A stretch of 64,000 nucleotides of DNA. Origin: Pedobacter segetis (GTDB lineage Bacteria; Bacteroidota; Bacteroidia; Sphingobacteriales; Sphingobacteriaceae). Where the stretch lies: assembly GCF_016623585.1 (NCBI RefSeq), contig NZ_JAEHFY010000013.1, positions 62,001 through 126,000 of the forward strand, in the 5' to 3' direction. Under the pieces are notes generated by a model, which made no database searches, had not been told where the DNA came from, and saw only the letters and a list, made by a program, of their open reading frames with translations. This document shows, in pieces, positions 15,653-25,008 of this stretch (position 1 is its first letter; each line of letters begins with the position of its first letter). Position numbers and translations under genes: made by a program.

Positions 15653-16117
15653 ATGTCTCATCTAATCGGGGAATTTGATTGCAAGCTTGATGCGAAAGGC
15701 CGCTTAATGGTTCCTTCCGGTCTTAAAAAGCAATTGCCTTTAGTTGATGCAGAAGGCTTGGTAATTAACCGAGGTTTTGAGAAACATTTGACCATTTATT
15801 CTAAGGCAGAATGGGATAAAATAACCGAGGAGCTTGCCCAGTTAAATCCTTATGAAAAAAAGAACCGTGAATTTATCAGGTATTTTACCCGTGGATCTTC
15901 AGAGTTAAGTTTAGATGCTTCGGGAAGGGTTTTAATGCCAAAAGCATTGTTGGAGTATGCCGGTATAGGCAACGAAGTAGTGCTTTCTTGCCAGTTTAAC
16001 AAAATTGAGGTTTGGGCAAAAGAAGCTTATGAAGTGCAAATGGATGATGAGCCAGAAAATTTCGCAAACCTTGCGGAAGAAGTTATGGGCAACAAAGGAA
16101 GGAGCGTAAATGGATAA
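15653..16117 (+). CDS. mraZ: Transcriptional regulator MraZ
   Basis: A 154-aa protein with two AbrB-like MraZ repeats. Each carries the DxxGRxxxP pattern: CKLDAKGRLMVPSGL (about residues 10-24) and LDASGRVLMPKALLEYAG (about residues 85-102). MraZ binds the promoter of the division and cell-wall (dcw) cluster and regulates it; the matching operator is just upstream. It overlaps rsmH by 8 bases. A short acidic extension follows the second repeat. Confidence 0.97.
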   Translation: MSHLIGEFDCKLDAKGRLMVPSGLKKQLPLVDAEGLVINRGFEKHLTIYSKAEWDKITEELAQLNPYEKKNREFIRYFTRGSSELSLDASGRVLMPKALLEYAGIGNEVVLSCQFNKIEVWAKEAYEVQMDDEPENFANLAEEVMGNKGRSVNG

Positions 16118-17015
16118 AGGTTACCACGTTCCTGTGTTGTTGAAAGAGTGTGTGGACGCATTGGCCATCAAGCCAAACGGGATTTATGTTGATGTTACTT
16201 TCGGTGGCGGTGGGCACTCTAAAGAAATTTTGAAGAAGTTAGAAAAAGACGGTGTTTTGGCTGCTTTTGATCAAGATGAAGATGCCAAAAAAAATAGCTT
16301 AAATGATGATCGCTTTGTTTTTATAGATCAAAATTTTAGGCATTTAAAAAACAACCTCAGGGCGCATGATCTATTGCCTGTTGATGGTATCCTTGCCGAT
16401 CTAGGTGTTTCTTCTCATCAATTTGATGTTCCTGAACGTGGTTTTTCTACCCGCTTTGATGCCAACCTGGATATGAGGATGGATCAAAACGGAGATTTGA
16501 CTGCTCAAAATGTAATAAACAATTATCCGGAAGAAAAACTGCACAAAATTTTTGGGATTTATGGCGAGATACAAAACGCAAAATCCCTGGCAAAAGCCAT
16601 CGTAACCGCTCGTTTGGCAAATCAAATCCTAACAATTAACGATCTAAAATCGGCGATAGCCAAAAACATACCTAAAGGGAAAGAGAATAAATATTTAGCC
16701 CAGGTTTTTCAGGCTTTAAGGATAGAGGTTAACCAAGAAATGGAAGCCTTAAAAGAGTTTTTAGGCCAAACGGTTGATGTTTTGGCAAAAGGGGGCAGAT
16801 TGGTAATCATGTCTTACCATTCTTTAGAAGATAGGTTGGTAAAAAACTTTTTGGCAAAAGGCAAATTCTCTGGTGCTGTAGAAAAAGATTTTTTTGGCAA
16901 TGAGATTAAACCTTTTGATTTAGTGGTAAAAAAATCGATTACGGCATCAGAAGAAGAGATAAAATTAAATAATAGGGCAAGAAGTGCCAGATTAAGGATA
17001 GCTATTAAGAGATGA
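16110..17015 (+). CDS. rsmH: 16S rRNA (cytosine(1402)-N(4))-methyltransferase
   Basis: Class I SAM-dependent methyltransferase acting on 16S rRNA C1402 in the decoding centre. Of 301 aa, the SAM motif is VDVTFGGGGHS, followed by DQDEDA, the ADLGVSSHQFD block, FSTRFDANLDMRMDQ and the C-terminal SYHSLEDRLVK and NNRARSARLRIA. A strong Shine-Dalgarno-like AAGGAAGGAG precedes the ATG, which is unusual for this phylum and here falls within the end of mraZ. Confidence 0.97.
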   Translation: MDKGYHVPVLLKECVDALAIKPNGIYVDVTFGGGGHSKEILKKLEKDGVLAAFDQDEDAKKNSLNDDRFVFIDQNFRHLKNNLRAHDLLPVDGILADLGVSSHQFDVPERGFSTRFDANLDMRMDQNGDLTAQNVINNYPEEKLHKIFGIYGEIQNAKSLAKAIVTARLANQILTINDLKSAIAKNIPKGKENKYLAQVFQALRIEVNQEMEALKEFLGQTVDVLAKGGRLVIMSYHSLEDRLVKNFLAKGKFSGAVEKDFFGNEIKPFDLVVKKSITASEEEIKLNNRARSARLRIAIKR

Positions 17016-17416
17016 CAAATAGGTTAAGATCTGAAATAGAAAAGGAAGAACGCGAGCTGGAAGAAGCCAAGCTAAAGGAGCGCAAGGCAAAGGTTAAAAA
17101 AGAACCGATGAACAATGCCTTTACTGATTTTTTTAAAGGAGCGGTTTCTAAAGAAGCGGCAACCGAAGCATTGCCATTTGTGCTTTTTCTTTCTTTTTTG
17201 GGGATGATCTATATCGGAAACCGGCATAGTGCAGAAGATAACATCAGAAAAATAGAAGGTTTAAAGAAAGAGGTAAAAGAGTTGAGTTGGGATTTTAAGA
17301 CGTTAAAGGCAGATTTAATGTTCAAAAGTCGGCAAACCCAGGTCATAAAAGAGGTTGATTCCCTTTTAGGGCTAAAAGTATCGGTAGAGCCACCAATAAA
17401 ATTGAAAGCAAATTAA
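17012..17416 (+). CDS. ftsL: FtsL-like cell division protein
   Basis: A 134-aa bitopic protein: a charged cytoplasmic N-terminus (about 50 residues), one helix (EALPFVLFLSFLGMIYIGN, about residues 53-71) and a periplasmic coiled coil. Sequence similarity to FtsL is weak in Bacteroidota. The identification rests on topology, size and position between rsmH and ftsI. FtsL joins FtsQ and FtsB at the septum and activates FtsWI. Its start overlaps the rsmH stop by 4 bases (ATGA). Confidence 0.85.
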   Translation: MTNRLRSEIEKEERELEEAKLKERKAKVKKEPMNNAFTDFFKGAVSKEAATEALPFVLFLSFLGMIYIGNRHSAEDNIRKIEGLKKEVKELSWDFKTLKADLMFKSRQTQVIKEVDSLLGLKVSVEPPIKLKAN

Positions 17417-17418
17417 AG

Positions 17419-19521
17419 ATGAATATCAGAACCAACATATTGCTTAGAGTGTACGCGGCCTTTGGCCTCATCATTTTATTTGCTGTTGCTGTTTTGGTTA
17501 AAATGGCCAACGTTCAGTTGGTACAAGGCGATAAATACAGGGCTATGGCCGATAGTTTAAGCACTAAATACGCCGAGGTGGAAGCGGCCAGAGGTAATAT
17601 TTACTCTATTGATGGTAGCCTTTTGGCTACTTCTGTCCCAGAATATGATATCCGTATGGATTTAAAAGCCGGTGCAATTGCAGATAATCAAGTTTTCTAT
17701 GCTAAAGTAGATTCTTTGGCGGGCAGCTTGTCAGATTATTTTAAAGATAAATCTGAAAGGGAATACTCAAGGGCCTTAAGAAACGCAAGAAAAGAAGGCG
17801 ATAGATATTTCTTGATCAAAAGAAACATCAGTTACCAAGATTTAAAAGCGGTTAAAACATTTCCGATTTTCAATCTGGGGAGATATAAAGGTGGGATGAT
17901 AGCCGTTCAAGAAAACAAAAGAATTCTTCCGTTTAGAGACCTGGCCAGCCGAACAATTGGCTATTACAATGCAAATTCTAAAGCTGCCGTGGGTCTTGAG
18001 GGTGCTTATGGCGATTATATTAACGGTGAAACCGGCAAAAGATTGGTTCAAAGAATTGCCGGCGGTGTTTGGATGCCCGTAAACGATGATGATGAGATAG
18101 CACCAAAAGAGGGTGCGGATATTATCTCTACCATTGATGTTAATATGCAAGATTTAGCCCAAAATGCACTCAAAAAGCAACTGATAAAATCTGCCGCAGA
18201 CTTTGGGTGCGTAATTGTAATGGAGGTAAAAACCGGTGAGATCAAGGCCATATCTAATTTTAATAAAGTTGCCGACGGCGAGTATAAAGAAACCTTTAAT
18301 TATGCCATTGCGCAAAGCGCAGAACCTGGATCTACCTTTAAGCTAGCTACTTATCTAGTGGCCATTGAAGATGGGAAATTTGGGCTAAACGATATTGTAA
18401 ATACCGATGGAGGTAATTATAAGATTTATAACCATACCATTAGGGATCATGAGAATGAAGGTATCATCCCAATGAAAGTAGCGTTTGAGAAATCATCAAA
18501 CGTTGCCATCGTTAAACAGATCTATAAAAACTATAAAGATGATCCAAGTGCTTTTACCAGTAAATTAAGGGCATTGCATTTGGGCGATAAGCTGGGCTTA
18601 CAAATCCCGGGCGAGGGAACGCCCTTGATAAAAACACCGCAAAGTAAATCTTGGAGCGGTTTAACGCTTCCACAAATGGCTTATGGTTATGAGTTAAAGA
18701 TAACGCCAATCCAACTTTTAACCTTATACAATGCAGTTGCCAATAATGGGAAAATGATCGCACCGTTATTTGTTCATGAGATAAGAAGGCTAGGAAACAC
18801 AGTAGAGCTATTTAAAGCTAGGGTTATAAAAGATAAGATATGTTCTGATAGAACCTTGGGCCTGCTAAAGGAAATGTTGGAAGGCGTAGTTACAGAGGGT
18901 ACAGCTAAAGAAATCAACAACCCTTTATATCAAATTGCGGGTAAAACGGGTACTGCACAGGTAGCGGATGGCGCAAATGGCTATAAGGGAAAAAGGAAAT
19001 ATCAAGCTTCTTTTTGTGGTTATTTCCCGGCCAACAACCCAAAGTACTCAATGATAGTAGTGGTTAATAACCCAACCAAGGGTTCTTACTACGCAAGCTC
19101 TGTGGCCGGGCCGGTGTTTAGAGAAGTGGCCGATGTAGTTATCGGTAGCGACTTAGAGCTAGATAATAACCACAAATTGCCACAATTAGTTGGTAACACA
19201 AAACTGCCTTCGGTTAAGCAAGGCTACAAAAAATCTTCCCAATCTGTTTATAAATCATTGGGCATAAAAGCTTTATATGCCTCAACAAATGAGAACGAAA
19301 TTGGGATAGATAGCAGTAATGGTATTGCATACCAAGAAATTAAGATGAATAAAGGCTTAGTGCCCAATGTAAGCGGGATGGGTTTAGAAGATGCGCTTTT
19401 TGTTTTGGGCAATTCTGGCTTAAAGCCGATTGTTAAAGGAGAAGGCGAAGTGAAATCCCAATCATTAGCAGCAGGAACACCAATTTATAAAGGAACAAGA
19501 ATTTTAATAGAATTACAATAA
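17419..19521 (+). CDS. ftsI: Septal penicillin-binding protein FtsI (PBP2x/3 type, with PASTA domain)
   Basis: Class B transpeptidase that crosslinks septal peptidoglycan together with FtsW. Of 700 aa: an N-terminal membrane anchor (about residues 8-28), a dimerisation domain with ARGNIYSIDGSLLATS, then the transpeptidase with catalytic STFK (AEPGSTFKLAT), SSN (KSSNVAIV) and KTGT (AGKTGTAQVA). A PASTA domain closes the protein (VPNVSGMGLEDALFVLGNSG...). The PASTA module gives it the SpoVD/PBP2x layout rather than the E. coli one. It starts 2 bases after ftsL. Confidence 0.96.
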   Translation: MNIRTNILLRVYAAFGLIILFAVAVLVKMANVQLVQGDKYRAMADSLSTKYAEVEAARGNIYSIDGSLLATSVPEYDIRMDLKAGAIADNQVFYAKVDSLAGSLSDYFKDKSEREYSRALRNARKEGDRYFLIKRNISYQDLKAVKTFPIFNLGRYKGGMIAVQENKRILPFRDLASRTIGYYNANSKAAVGLEGAYGDYINGETGKRLVQRIAGGVWMPVNDDDEIAPKEGADIISTIDVNMQDLAQNALKKQLIKSAADFGCVIVMEVKTGEIKAISNFNKVADGEYKETFNYAIAQSAEPGSTFKLATYLVAIEDGKFGLNDIVNTDGGNYKIYNHTIRDHENEGIIPMKVAFEKSSNVAIVKQIYKNYKDDPSAFTSKLRALHLGDKLGLQIPGEGTPLIKTPQSKSWSGLTLPQMAYGYELKITPIQLLTLYNAVANNGKMIAPLFVHEIRRLGNTVELFKARVIKDKICSDRTLGLLKEMLEGVVTEGTAKEINNPLYQIAGKTGTAQVADGANGYKGKRKYQASFCGYFPANNPKYSMIVVVNNPTKGSYYASSVAGPVFREVADVVIGSDLELDNNHKLPQLVGNTKLPSVKQGYKKSSQSVYKSLGIKALYASTNENEIGIDSSNGIAYQEIKMNKGLVPNVSGMGLEDALFVLGNSGLKPIVKGEGEVKSQSLAAGTPIYKGTRILIELQ

Positions 19522-20982
19522 GTGGCAACATTAAAAGACATATTATATCATGTTTCTTTAGAACAAGTTATTGGTTCTACAGATGTAGCTATTATTGCTG
19601 TGCAATTTGATTCGAGAAAAGTAACAGATCAAAGTCTTTTTGTTGCCGTAAAAGGAACGCTTTCTGATGGGCATGATTTTATTGATAAAGCCATAGATCT
19701 AGGGGCAAATTCTATCGTTTGCGATGTGATGCCTACCCATTTAAAGGATGGGATTACCTACATAAAAGTAAAAGATTCGGCGAAAGCCTTAGGGATAATT
19801 ACCGCTAATTTTTATCAGAACCCTTCTAAAGATTTGAAATTAGTAGGCGTTACTGGTACAAACGGTAAAACCACGGTTGCCACTTTACTTTTTAAGTTAT
19901 TTAGGGAATTAGGTTATAAAGCAGGTTTGATTTCTACGGTAGAGAATCAAATCAATGATGTAATTATCCCTTCAACACATACTACGCCAGATCCAATTGC
20001 GCTAAATTTATTATTGGGCGATATGGTTGCTAAGGGCTGTGAATACTGTTTTATGGAAGTAAGCTCTCATGCAATTGCCCAAGCAAGGATAGAAGGCTTA
20101 AACTTTACAGGAGGGATTTTCACAAATATTACCCATGATCATCTAGATTTTCATAAAACGTTTGATAACTACATCAAAGCAAAAAAAGCTTTTTTTGATG
20201 GTTTAAATAGATCTGCTTTTGCATTAACCAATGCCGATGATAAAAACGGAATGGTTATGCTGCAAAACACCGCGGCTCACAAAAAAACTTATGGTTTAAA
20301 ATCGATGACAGATTTTAAGGCCAAGATTATAGAGAACCAATTTTCTGGTTTGCATTTAGATATTGATGGCGAAGATGTTTATTTCAAACTGGTTGGGAGT
20401 TTTAATGCGTCAAACTTGCTGGCGGTTTATGGTACGGCTTTGTTATTAGATCAAGATAAAACCAAAGTGTTAACGGTTTTGAGCAAATTGAGCGGAGCCG
20501 AAGGCAGGTTTGATTATCTGATTTCCCCAAATAGGATCATCGCAATAGTTGATTACGCACATACGCCAGATGCTATCGAAAATGTATTAACTACCGTTGA
20601 TAATATCCGCACAAAAACAGAACAGGTAATAACGGTGGTGGGTTGCGGTGGCGACAGGGATAAAACAAAACGCCCAATTATGGCGCAAACTGCTTGCGAT
20701 TGGAGCGATAAGGTTATCCTTACTTCTGATAATCCACGCTCTGAAGAACCTGAAGCCATCATCAAAGATATGCAAGCAGGCGTTTCTCCGGTAAATCTAA
20801 AGAAAGTGATTTCCATTACCGATAGAAAAGAGGCTATTAAAACTGCCTGCCATTTGGCAAAGCCCGGCGATATTATTTTGGTTGCCGGAAAAGGGCATGA
20901 AAAATACCAAGACATTAAAGGCGTAAAAACCGATTTTGACGATAAAAAAATATTAATGGAATGCTTTAATCAACTCAGCTAA
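19522..20982 (+). CDS. murE: UDP-MurNAc-L-Ala-D-Glu:meso-diaminopimelate ligase
   Basis: Adds the third stem-peptide residue in cytoplasmic peptidoglycan precursor synthesis. Of 486 aa: the N-terminal UDP-MurNAc domain, ATP loop [34 protein letters not shown] and the C-terminal specificity motif DNPR ([10 protein letters not shown]), which indicates meso-diaminopimelate rather than lysine. GHEKYQ near the end is also typical. The start is GTG on the base following the ftsI stop, an immediate junction that suggests coupled translation. Confidence 0.97.
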   Translation: MATLKDILYHVSLEQVIGSTDVAIIAVQFDSRKVTDQSLFVAVKGTLSDGHDFIDKAIDLGANSIVCDVMPTHLKDGITYIKVKDSAKALGIITANFYQNPSKDLKLVGVTGTNGKTTVATLLFKLFRELGYKAGLISTVENQINDVIIPSTHTTPDPIALNLLLGDMVAKGCEYCFMEVSSHAIAQARIEGLNFTGGIFTNITHDHLDFHKTFDNYIKAKKAFFDGLNRSAFALTNADDKNGMVMLQNTAAHKKTYGLKSMTDFKAKIIENQFSGLHLDIDGEDVYFKLVGSFNASNLLAVYGTALLLDQDKTKVLTVLSKLSGAEGRFDYLISPNRIIAIVDYAHTPDAIENVLTTVDNIRTKTEQVITVVGCGGDRDKTKRPIMAQTACDWSDKVILTSDNPRSEEPEAIIKDMQAGVSPVNLKKVISITDRKEAIKTACHLAKPGDIILVAGKGHEKYQDIKGVKTDFDDKKILMECFNQLS

Positions 20983-20989
20983 TCAGGAT

Positions 20990-22285
20990 ATGCTATACCA
21001 CCTTTTCACATATTTAGATAAACAGTTTGATTTCCCTGGTTTAGGCCTGTTTCAGTTTATCTCTTTTAGGGCTGGTATGGCCATGATACTTTCTTTGATC
21101 ATTACCACGGTTTACGGCAATAGGTTGATCAACTATTTAAGGTATAAGCAAGTTGGCGAAACAGTTAGGAATTTAGGTTTAGAAGGTCAAAACCAAAAGC
21201 AAGGAACACCAACAATGGGTGGGCTGATCATTATAGCAGGAATTTTAATACCGGTTTTATTGTTTGCAAGGATAGAAAACATATACATCATCTTGATGAT
21301 CATAACCACCGTTTGGATGGGTGCAATAGGTTTTTTAGATGACTACATCAAGGTTTTTAAAAAAAATAAGGAGGGCTTGGCCGGTAAATTTAAAATTGTT
21401 GGGCAGGTTGGTTTATCGTTGATCATAGGTTGGACCATGTTTTTCCATCCCGATATTTTGGTGAGGCAAACCGTAAGCGAAGTCCCCTCAGTAGTTAAAC
21501 TACAGAAAGGGAATAACACTTTTAAAGAAGAGATCTATAACGAAAAAGGCGAGAAACTGATTAGGGTAGAAAAAAGCAACGGGATCTATTATGCCAAAGA
21601 CGTAAAATCTACCATCACTAATATCCCTTTTTACAAAAACAATGAGTTTGATTACGCCAAGGTATTGAAATTCTTGGGAAAAGATTATCAGAAATATTCA
21701 TTGGTGGTATTCCTGCTTTTTGTAATAGTGATCATCACGGCAGTTTCTAATGGGGCAAATATTACCGATGGCATAGATGGTTTGGCCACGGGCACATCTG
21801 CAATAATTGGTATCACCTTGGCATTGTTGGCCTATGTTTCTGGTAATACCATTATCGCAGATTATTTAAAGATCATATATATCCCAAATTCTGGCGAGCT
21901 GGTAATTTTTGCGGCTGCTTTTGTTGGGGCCTGTATAGGTTTTTTATGGTATAACGCTTATCCCGCACAAGTTTTTATGGGCGATACGGGAAGTTTAACC
22001 ATCGGAGGGATCATCGCCGTTTTTGCGATCATGATTCGTAAAGAACTATTGATACCCATTTTGTGTGGCGTGTTTTTGATAGAAAACCTATCGGTAATTA
22101 TGCAAGTAAGCTGGTTCAAATATACCAGAAAGAAATATGGGGAAGGGCGTAGGATATTTTTGATGTCGCCGTTGCACCATCATTTCCAAAAGAAAGGTTA
22201 CCACGAATCTAAGATCGTAAGTAGGTTTTGGATCGTGGGTATTTTACTGGCAATCATCACGATAGTGACTTTGAAATTGAGATAA
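20990..22285 (+). CDS. mraY: Phospho-N-acetylmuramoyl-pentapeptide transferase
   Basis: Integral membrane enzyme that links the UDP-MurNAc-pentapeptide to undecaprenyl phosphate, giving lipid I. Motifs: [50 protein letters not shown] and the [11 protein letters not shown] loop. At 431 aa it is about 70 residues longer than E. coli MraY. The extra length is a hydrophilic insert around residues 160-235, consistent with other Bacteroidota. It starts 7 bases after murE. Confidence 0.97.
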   Translation: MLYHLFTYLDKQFDFPGLGLFQFISFRAGMAMILSLIITTVYGNRLINYLRYKQVGETVRNLGLEGQNQKQGTPTMGGLIIIAGILIPVLLFARIENIYIILMIITTVWMGAIGFLDDYIKVFKKNKEGLAGKFKIVGQVGLSLIIGWTMFFHPDILVRQTVSEVPSVVKLQKGNNTFKEEIYNEKGEKLIRVEKSNGIYYAKDVKSTITNIPFYKNNEFDYAKVLKFLGKDYQKYSLVVFLLFVIVIITAVSNGANITDGIDGLATGTSAIIGITLALLAYVSGNTIIADYLKIIYIPNSGELVIFAAAFVGACIGFLWYNAYPAQVFMGDTGSLTIGGIIAVFAIMIRKELLIPILCGVFLIENLSVIMQVSWFKYTRKKYGEGRRIFLMSPLHHHFQKKGYHESKIVSRFWIVGILLAIITIVTLKLR

Positions 22286-22377
22286 ATTAAAGTTCAAGAG
22301 ATAAGAATCAAGAACAAAGAATCAAGAAACAAAAAATGCAAGATAATAACCAAAATATTCCAACAATAACTCCTTTT

Positions 22378-22403
22378 CCTTCTGAGAAGGCTGGGATGAG
22401 GCT
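22378..22403 (+). repeat. Dispersed hairpin repeat supplying the murD start codon
   Basis: CCTTC-TGA-GAAGG (22378-22390) is followed by CTGGGATGAGGCT (to 22403). The last eight bases, ATGAGGCT, begin the murD reading frame at 22396. A related hairpin with the same GGATGAGGCT end precedes murG at 24973-25007. Confidence 0.65.
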
Positions 22404-23730
22404 CGTTATTTTGGGTGCCGGCGAGAGCGGTGTTGGTGCTGCAATTTTGGCACAAAAACAAGGTTTTGAAGTTTTTGTATCTGATTTTGGCGAGATAAAA
22501 CAAGTTTATCAGGATGAATTAAACCATTATCAAATTTCTTTTGAATCTGGTAAGCATACAGAAGAACTGATCTTAAATGCAACCGAAGTGGTAAAAAGCC
22601 CGGGTATTGCAGATAAAGTGAGCATCGTTAAAAAACTGAAAGAAAAGAATATCCCTATCATCTCTGAAATAGAATTTGCTGGCAGATATAGCGATGCCAA
22701 AATGATTTGCATTACGGGATCTAACGGTAAATCTACCACAACCATGCTAACCTATCATATTCTGCAAAACGCAGGGTTAAACGTGGGCTTGGCGGGCAAT
22801 ATCGGCAAAAGTTTTGCAAGGCAGGTTGCCCAAGAAAACTTTGATTATTACGTATTGGAAATCAGCAGTTTTATGTTGGATGATATGTATGGGTTTAAAG
22901 CCGATCTAGCGGTTTTATTGAACATAACCCCCGATCATTTGGATAGGTACGATTACAAAATGGCAAACTATGTAAAATCTAAATTCAGGATTGTGCAAAA
23001 CCAAACCTCGGCAGATCATTTCATTTATTGTGATGATGATCCAGAAATAAAGAATTACATGGCCAAGGCCGATATAAAAAGTCAGAAACATCCTTTTTCG
23101 ATAGAGCATGAATTGAAGAATGGCGCATATTTAAAAGCAAATAATCTAATGATAAACCTCAGCAACTCCGATCAATTTGAAATGACTATCCAAGACCTAG
23201 CATTACAAGGTAAGCACAATACCTATAATTCTATGGCCTCTGGCATCTTAGCTAAAACTTTAGAGATCAGAAATGAATCTATAAGAGAGAGCATGGGAAA
23301 TTATAAAAATATTGATCACCGTTTAGAATTTGTGGCCAATATTTCTGGTATAACTTTTATAAACGATTCTAAGGCAACCAACGTCAACTCTGTTTGGTAT
23401 GCGCTAGAAAGTTTAAATACCGATGTGATCTTAATTATGGGAGGGGTAGATAAAGGGAACGATTATACCATGCTTAAAGAACTGGTGCGCCAAAAAGTAA
23501 AAGCCATTATCTGTTTAGGTAAAGATAACAAGGCAATTCACGATGCTTTTGAAGACGATGTTGAAGTAATGGTAAATACTTTTTCTGCAAACGAAGCAGT
23601 ACAAATTGCTTACCACATGGCAAAAAAAGGCAGTACTGTTTTGCTTTCACCAGCCTGTGCAAGCTTTGATTTGTTTAAAAACTACGAAGACAGGGGCAAC
23701 CAATTTAAGGCCGCCGTAAAAGAATTATAA
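22396..23730 (+). CDS. murD: UDP-N-acetylmuramoyl-L-alanine:D-glutamate ligase
   Basis: Cytoplasmic Mur ligase adding D-glutamate to UDP-MurNAc-L-Ala. Motifs: LVILGAGESGVGAA at the N-terminus, ATP loop CITGSNGKSTT, LEISSFML, LNITPDHLDR, HRLEFV, NDSKATN and the C-terminal LLSPACASFDLFKNYEDRG. The ATG at 22396 (444 aa) gives the family N-terminus MRLVILGAGESG. An in-frame ATG at 22336 would add 20 residues encoded mainly by a hairpin repeat, so it is less likely. A 110-base spacer separates it from mraY, the longest gap in this part of the operon. Confidence 0.95.
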   Translation: MRLVILGAGESGVGAAILAQKQGFEVFVSDFGEIKQVYQDELNHYQISFESGKHTEELILNATEVVKSPGIADKVSIVKKLKEKNIPIISEIEFAGRYSDAKMICITGSNGKSTTTMLTYHILQNAGLNVGLAGNIGKSFARQVAQENFDYYVLEISSFMLDDMYGFKADLAVLLNITPDHLDRYDYKMANYVKSKFRIVQNQTSADHFIYCDDDPEIKNYMAKADIKSQKHPFSIEHELKNGAYLKANNLMINLSNSDQFEMTIQDLALQGKHNTYNSMASGILAKTLEIRNESIRESMGNYKNIDHRLEFVANISGITFINDSKATNVNSVWYALESLNTDVILIMGGVDKGNDYTMLKELVRQKVKAIICLGKDNKAIHDAFEDDVEVMVNTFSANEAVQIAYHMAKKGSTVLLSPACASFDLFKNYEDRGNQFKAAVKEL

Positions 23731-23731
23731 C

Positions 23732-24907
23732 ATGATAAAGGCAATACTTAACCAAACAAAAGGCGATAGGTGGATCTGGCTTATCATCATTTTGCTTTCC
23801 CTAATTTCTGTTCTGGCGGTTTATAGTGCAACCGGCACTTTGGCCTATAAAAGAGGAGTAGGATCAGAATCGTTAATGTTTAAGCATTTACTTTTTATTG
23901 TTTTGGGTTTTGTATTGATATATTTTGCGCACCTTTTAGATTACCGATATTACGCCGGGATTTCTAAAGTGTTAATGGTGCTTACCATCCCATTATTGGT
24001 TTACACTTTGGTTTTTGGTAGCCACGTAAACGATGCAAGTAGATGGATAGCCATCCCGGGAACGGGTTTAACCTTCCAAACTTCAGATTTAGCAAAACTG
24101 GCCCTAATTACTTATTTAGCCCGTACCTTAACCAAACATCAAACCAACATCAAAGATTTTAGGAGTACGGTTTTATGGCTTTTATTGCCAATGGGAACTA
24201 TTTTTATCTTAATTGCTTATGCCAATTTATCTACCGCAATGATGCTTGCTGGTGTTGGTGTTCTTTTACTATTGATCGGTAGGGTAAGCTTTAAACAAAT
24301 TAGCGTGGTGGGTGGTGGATTGCTGATCTTGTTATTGATTGTGGTGTTACTGGGGCCAAGAAGAGGGGTTTACATCAATAGGGTTAAAGCATATCTACAT
24401 CCCGAGATGCAAAATTCTGATAAAACTTTTCAACAAAACCAAGCAAAAATTGCAGTTGCAACAGGTGGGTTGATGGGAAAAGGGCCGGGTAACAGCACCC
24501 AAAGAAACTTTCTTCCGCACCCTTATTCAGATTTTATTTTTGCAATTATCGTAGAAGAATATGGCCTTTTCGGAGGTTTTGTAGTGATATTATTATACGT
24601 GGTGCTCATGTACCGCATCATGAAAATTGTAACCCAGGCACCTAAAGCATTTGGGGCATTATTGGCGGCTGGTTTGGGGTTTAGTTTAACTATACAAGCA
24701 TTGGCAAACATGGCCGTGGCGGTTAATTTGTTTCCGGTAACTGGGGTTCCTTTACCTTTAATAAGCATGGGGGGTACCTCTATTTTGTTTACCAGTATTG
24801 CGCTCGGGATCATTTTATCGGTAAGCAAAGATGTAGAAGAATATAAAGAAGAAAACAGCGGTAAAGCAGAAAAGGTGATAATTGGAGAAATACCAGCAAT
24901 GGCCTAA
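23732..24907 (+). CDS. ftsW: Septal peptidoglycan polymerase FtsW
   Basis: SEDS-family glycosyltransferase that polymerises lipid II at the septum with FtsI. The 391-aa protein has about ten membrane helices. Conserved blocks include YSATGTLAYKR, WIAIPGTGLTFQTSDLAKLALI, a large outer loop with GPGNSTQRNFLPHPYSDFIFAIIVEEYGL, and the closing GVPLPLISMGGTSILF. It starts 1 base after the murD stop. Confidence 0.96.
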   Translation: MIKAILNQTKGDRWIWLIIILLSLISVLAVYSATGTLAYKRGVGSESLMFKHLLFIVLGFVLIYFAHLLDYRYYAGISKVLMVLTIPLLVYTLVFGSHVNDASRWIAIPGTGLTFQTSDLAKLALITYLARTLTKHQTNIKDFRSTVLWLLLPMGTIFILIAYANLSTAMMLAGVGVLLLLIGRVSFKQISVVGGGLLILLLIVVLLGPRRGVYINRVKAYLHPEMQNSDKTFQQNQAKIAVATGGLMGKGPGNSTQRNFLPHPYSDFIFAIIVEEYGLFGGFVVILLYVVLMYRIMKIVTQAPKAFGALLAAGLGFSLTIQALANMAVAVNLFPVTGVPLPLISMGGTSILFTSIALGIILSVSKDVEEYKEENSGKAEKVIIGEIPAMA

Positions 24908-24972
24908 TTTGATTTGATGATGTATTATTTTGAAAATTATTAATAAAAAGGAACAAAACAAAATAAAAAAGC

Positions 24973-25007
24973 CCTTCTCCCTTTAGAGAAGGATTTAGGA
25001 TGAGGCT
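24973..25007 (+). repeat. Dispersed hairpin repeat forming the murG leader
   Basis: CCTTCTC (24973-24979) pairs with GAGAAGG (24986-24992), and the element continues as ATTTAGGATGAGGCT to 25007. Its AGGATGAGG sits just before the murG ATG at 25009 and can act as a ribosome-binding sequence. An in-frame ATG inside the repeat (25000) is an alternative start. Confidence 0.65.
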
Positions 25008-25008
25008 A

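Noticed and set aside
20553-20915. A 120-codon minus-strand frame inside murE
   Set aside because: It lies opposite the conserved DNPR region of murE, so it is a by-product of codon use there.
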